Source: Bacillota bacterium
Lineage (GTDB): Bacteria > Bacillota > UBA4882 > UBA8346
Assembly: GCA_023435565.1 (NCBI GenBank)
Contig: JAEYRN010000062.1
Coordinates: forward strand, 62,001-126,000
Direction: 5' to 3'
DNA length: 64,000 nt
Below, piece after piece: positions 61,320 through 64,000 of this stretch. Each line of letters begins with the position of its first letter. Position 1 is the first letter of the stretch. The notes below the pieces were generated by a model. That model did no database searches. It was given only the letters and a program-made list of their open reading frames with translations, and was not told where the DNA came from. The position numbers and the translations under genes are program-made.

Positions 61320-64000
61320 GTTTGAATGATAAAAGTTATTTTCTCCCTTCCATGCGGCGGGGACTGGCTACGGGGACAATCGAGCTCGATGAAACCGGAC
61401 GTAGCGCTATTGATGTAACAATTAAACTGAATGGTCCCGGTCTGGAAACAACCGGTGAAATTCCTAAAAAAGTATTTCTGTACGGACCAGGAGACCTGAT
61501 AGGTTTTGATCCGACAATAATCTTACGAACCGATCCTGTATCAGGCGTCAATAACTTCGAGCAAAATCTATTTCCAGCCGTTGAATTTTCCGAGCCCGAT
61601 TTCCCATGGCGGTTTACGCCGCTAAATGCGGACTCCAACGGAAATCTTATTCCCTGGATTACCCTGATAGTCTTATTAGCGGAAGACATTCCCGATCCGG
61701 GTCAACCCGAAGGTTATAAATATAAGGAATTTATCCCTCAACAAGCCGGCGGAGATCTGCCCGGACAATGGATTATCGTCGAGACCGCTAATTTGCCCGA
61801 CCTAAACCAAGCATGGCGTTGGGTTCATGTTCAGGCCACGAATGAAAACTTATCTAACGCTATCGCCCGGTTAATCTGTCCCAGATGTTTACGGCCGGAA
61901 GCCAAATATACCGCTTTTGTGGTCCCAACTTTTGAGTTAGGCCGGAAAGCGGCGGTTCCCAACAAGCTTCAACGCTCTATAAATGCTGAGGATATAACGG
62001 CGTTAACCTTAGCTTGGGATATTAATGTGAATGAAGAAATCGAGCTTCCATATTATTTTAAATGGGAGTTTCGGACCGGCACACAAGGGGATTTTGAATA
62101 CTTGGTCCGGTTATTGGAACCTCGTCACTTACCTCATCTTGGTATTAGAGACCTGAATTGTTCCCAGCCAGGTTATGGATTACAAGTAGCAAGAGAAGAT
62201 TTAAATTGCGAAGATGAAAATTCTCATATTTTAGGGTTGGAAGGGGCTTTAAAAGCGCCGGGAATCCAGTTTACTCCCTGGGGAAAAGACCTCGGGTATG
62301 ACCAAGACGGAAATTTGATTCAACATGAACCTCCCCAATTTCAACGGGATCTGGCTGCTTTACTAAATAAACCCCGGATGGACTTGGAAAATCCGGTCCA
62401 AGAAACACCGCCGGTAGTTGTGCCGCCGATTTATGGCTGTTGGCACGCGGCTAAGGATGAAGTAAGTCCGGAAGGTGATAAATGGATTGATGAATTGAAC
62501 CTTGACCCACGACATCGTACCGCTGCAGGTTTAGGAGCCGCAGTAGTCAGGCAAGAACAGGAAAGATTGATGGCCTCGGCTTGGAAGCAGTTGGGAGATG
62601 TTTTAGAAGCCAATGAGATTATCCGCCGTTCCCGGTTTGGCCTGGAAAGTACCTTACCTCTTGAAGAACGGTTAAACCTGTTACCGATGGGAGATTTTCT
62701 GAGGACGACTTCTACGGTTCATCCACAGGTACTATACGGTAATCAAACAATCTTTCAAAATTTTTACGACAGTAAAATCCCGACTGCAATATTCGATCCG
62801 TCATTTCGCCGGGTAAGCAAATTATTTGGGGCGATCCGCAAAAAACAACAACCCAATCACTCTCAAAAGGACGTTATAGTTCGGTTAAATGAAGGGACTG
62901 TAATACCGGCCGGAACACATCCTATTCCCAAAGGGACTTTTTCTATTGATGATATCAGCGAGACCCTTCCCGAAATAACCGTTAACAATCCGCCGGTTTT
63001 TATCAGTAGGCCTTATAACTATGGAGATTCTAGGATTTTCTTATATGATATCCGGATTGATGACCCGGACGTAGAACAGCAATTCCAAATCGAACTGGTG
63101 GAAGTTTGGCATAATATCTCCTCTTTACAGGTTGAGTTTAAAAATATTAGTAATAAAGCCTCACAATTAAAGATAACCTTTCCACAACTTGATTATGAAT
63201 GGGAAAATCAAGTCGGGGTTGAATTATCGGTTAAAGATAACGGAATTCCACAAAAAAAAGCCGGACAAATTTTTTCAATTTATGCCGTAAACCGTTTTGT
63301 GACAAACCCGTGGGAGAATACGGATGACCCGGGATCAGGGTATGGTGACGGACAGGGTTACTATGGAACACGGAGTTATAATGCCGTTTTTAATTGGGAA
63401 GTTTACGGTTTTATTCAATGGAACGACCCTCCGGTTCCATTGCCCACTGGGGTTTTTAATGCTGCGAGTATTACTCCCGATAATGTTCAACCGGAAAATT
63501 CCAACAGTCAGGATCCGGAGATAGTTAACGCTGTAACTCATGCTTTGAACGGGTTTCTGGCTTTGATACCGGAACCCCCGGATGAACCAAAAACTGTCAA
63601 CCTGGGATATACTGCTATAAAACTCAAACGTTTTCTCAATCCTAGAAATTCTTTTGTCCGGATGACCGAAAGCTTATTGAATTCTTTAGCCATCCCCAAC
63701 CGGGAAGAAGGTTCGTTTGAGATATTGTTTACCAATCCCGAATTTTACCAACCGATGTATGAACCTTTGCGGGATATTTCCCCGGAATTATTGCTTCCGG
63801 GTATAGGTACCGTGCCTCGCAATACGGTCGCCATCCTTGAAACCAACCGACGGTTTATCGAAGCCTACCTGTGCGGCTTAAACCATGAATTCAGCGGGGA
63901 GTTGCTCTGGAGGGAATATCCTACGGATCAGCGAGGCACATATTTCCGACAGTTCTGGAGCGGAGGCGGATGGGATATAAAATCAATCACTGCATGGAAC
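61316..64000 (+). CDS. Conserved giant protein of the cluster, 3' end beyond the window
   Basis: The frame is open from ATG 61316 (RBS GAGGTG) to the last base, 895 codons without a stop. I know its motifs only from uncharacterised proteins: LYGPGDLIGFDP near the start, EPDFPWRFTPLN (about 95), RLICPRCLRP and VVPTFELGR (about 185-210), YYFKWEFRTGTQGDFEYLVR (about 245-265), and ELLWREYPTDQRGTYFRQF near residues 862-880. It looks cytosolic and beta-rich with no signal peptide. It is coupled to the DUF6603-type gene by a 4-bp overlap. Confidence 0.75.
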   Translation, partial: MSLNDKSYFLPSMRRGLATGTIELDETGRSAIDVTIKLNGPGLETTGEIPKKVFLYGPGDLIGFDPTIILRTDPVSGVNNFEQNLFPAVEFSEPDFPWRFTPLNADSNGNLIPWITLIVLLAEDIPDPGQPEGYKYKEFIPQQAGGDLPGQWIIVETANLPDLNQAWRWVHVQATNENLSNAIARLICPRCLRPEAKYTAFVVPTFELGRKAAVPNKLQRSINAEDITALTLAWDINVNEEIELPYYFKWEFRTGTQGDFEYLVRLLEPRHLPHLGIRDLNCSQPGYGLQVAREDLNCEDENSHILGLEGALKAPGIQFTPWGKDLGYDQDGNLIQHEPPQFQRDLAALLNKPRMDLENPVQETPPVVVPPIYGCWHAAKDEVSPEGDKWIDELNLDPRHRTAAGLGAAVVRQEQERLMASAWKQLGDVLEANEIIRRSRFGLESTLPLEERLNLLPMGDFLRTTSTVHPQVLYGNQTIFQNFYDSKIPTAIFDPSFRRVSKLFGAIRKKQQPNHSQKDVIVRLNEGTVIPAGTHPIPKGTFSIDDISETLPEITVNNPPVFISRPYNYGDSRIFLYDIRIDDPDVEQQFQIELVEVWHNISSLQVEFKNISNKASQLKITFPQLDYEWENQVGVELSVKDNGIPQKKAGQIFSIYAVNRFVTNPWENTDDPGSGYGDGQGYYGTRSYNAVFNWEVYGFIQWNDPPVPLPTGVFNAASITPDNVQPENSNSQDPEIVNAVTHALNGFLALIPEPPDEPKTVNLGYTAIKLKRFLNPRNSFVRMTESLLNSLAIPNREEGSFEILFTNPEFYQPMYEPLRDISPELLLPGIGTVPRNTVAILETNRRFIEAYLCGLNHEFSGELLWREYPTDQRGTYFRQFWSGGGWDIKSITAWN

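Noticed and set aside
49258..64000. Contractile injection system, tailocin or toxin-complex locus
   Set aside because: No sheath, tube, baseplate, spike, AAA recycling ATPase or Rhs/YD repeats are visible in the five proteins.
1..64000. CRISPR array or insertion sequence
   Set aside because: No regularly spaced direct repeats and no transposase-like frame were found; the only repeats are the two short palindromes.

Overview
The window is one stretch of a low-GC, endospore-forming Bacillota (Firmicutes) chromosome, probably close to oriC: it opens inside gyrB and carries gyrA 43 kb later. Spore-former signs are spoVG with a SigH-type promoter, spoVT with a SigG-type promoter, and ypeB. TTG starts with good Shine-Dalgarno spacing are common. 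Genus cannot be read from the sequence; a deep anaerobic Bacillota lineage is plausible (inference).

Layout. 1-6.4 kb: gyrB 3' end, a membrane diguanylate cyclase, tadA overlapping the first of two tRNA-Ser genes, a two-gene SUF-like Fe-S pair, an exported beta-propeller-like protein and the large SRP RNA. 6.6-17.6 kb: a block syntenic with the Bacillus ispE-spoVG-glmU-ctc-pth-mfd-spoVT region, with prs absent, a tRNA-Gln inserted, and a small PrsW-like membrane protein where Bacillus has fin. 17.6-22.3 kb: an unknown protein, a phosphohexomutase, a methyltransferase, HtrA and RlmH. 22.4-28.4 kb: an AT-rich 1727-residue kinase/ATPase/GAF/GGDEF protein and a patatin pseudogene. 28.4-36.3 kb: ypeB, serA behind a serine T-box, comB, the DUF711/ACT pair and a membrane pseudokinase.

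36.3-49.1 kb: an AprA-like flavoprotein preceded by an unassigned structured leader that holds its ribosome binding site, an Lpd-type disulfide oxidoreductase, a C45-type Ntn hydrolase, an AraC/GyrI-like regulator, metF-rpiA, gyrA, an aldo/keto reductase-ferredoxin fusion, and pdxS/pdxT separated by a short palindromic repeat that has a second copy 8.7 kb away.

49.2 kb to the window end: a co-directional run of five very large genes of unknown function. They encode a 1653-aa protein with two helix-hairpin-helix segments, a 641-aa protein, an M64-type zinc metallopeptidase, a 1151-aa DUF6603-type protein, and a protein of at least 895 aa that runs off the window. None has an obvious signal peptide. 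This is the best candidate here for an undescribed multi-protein system.
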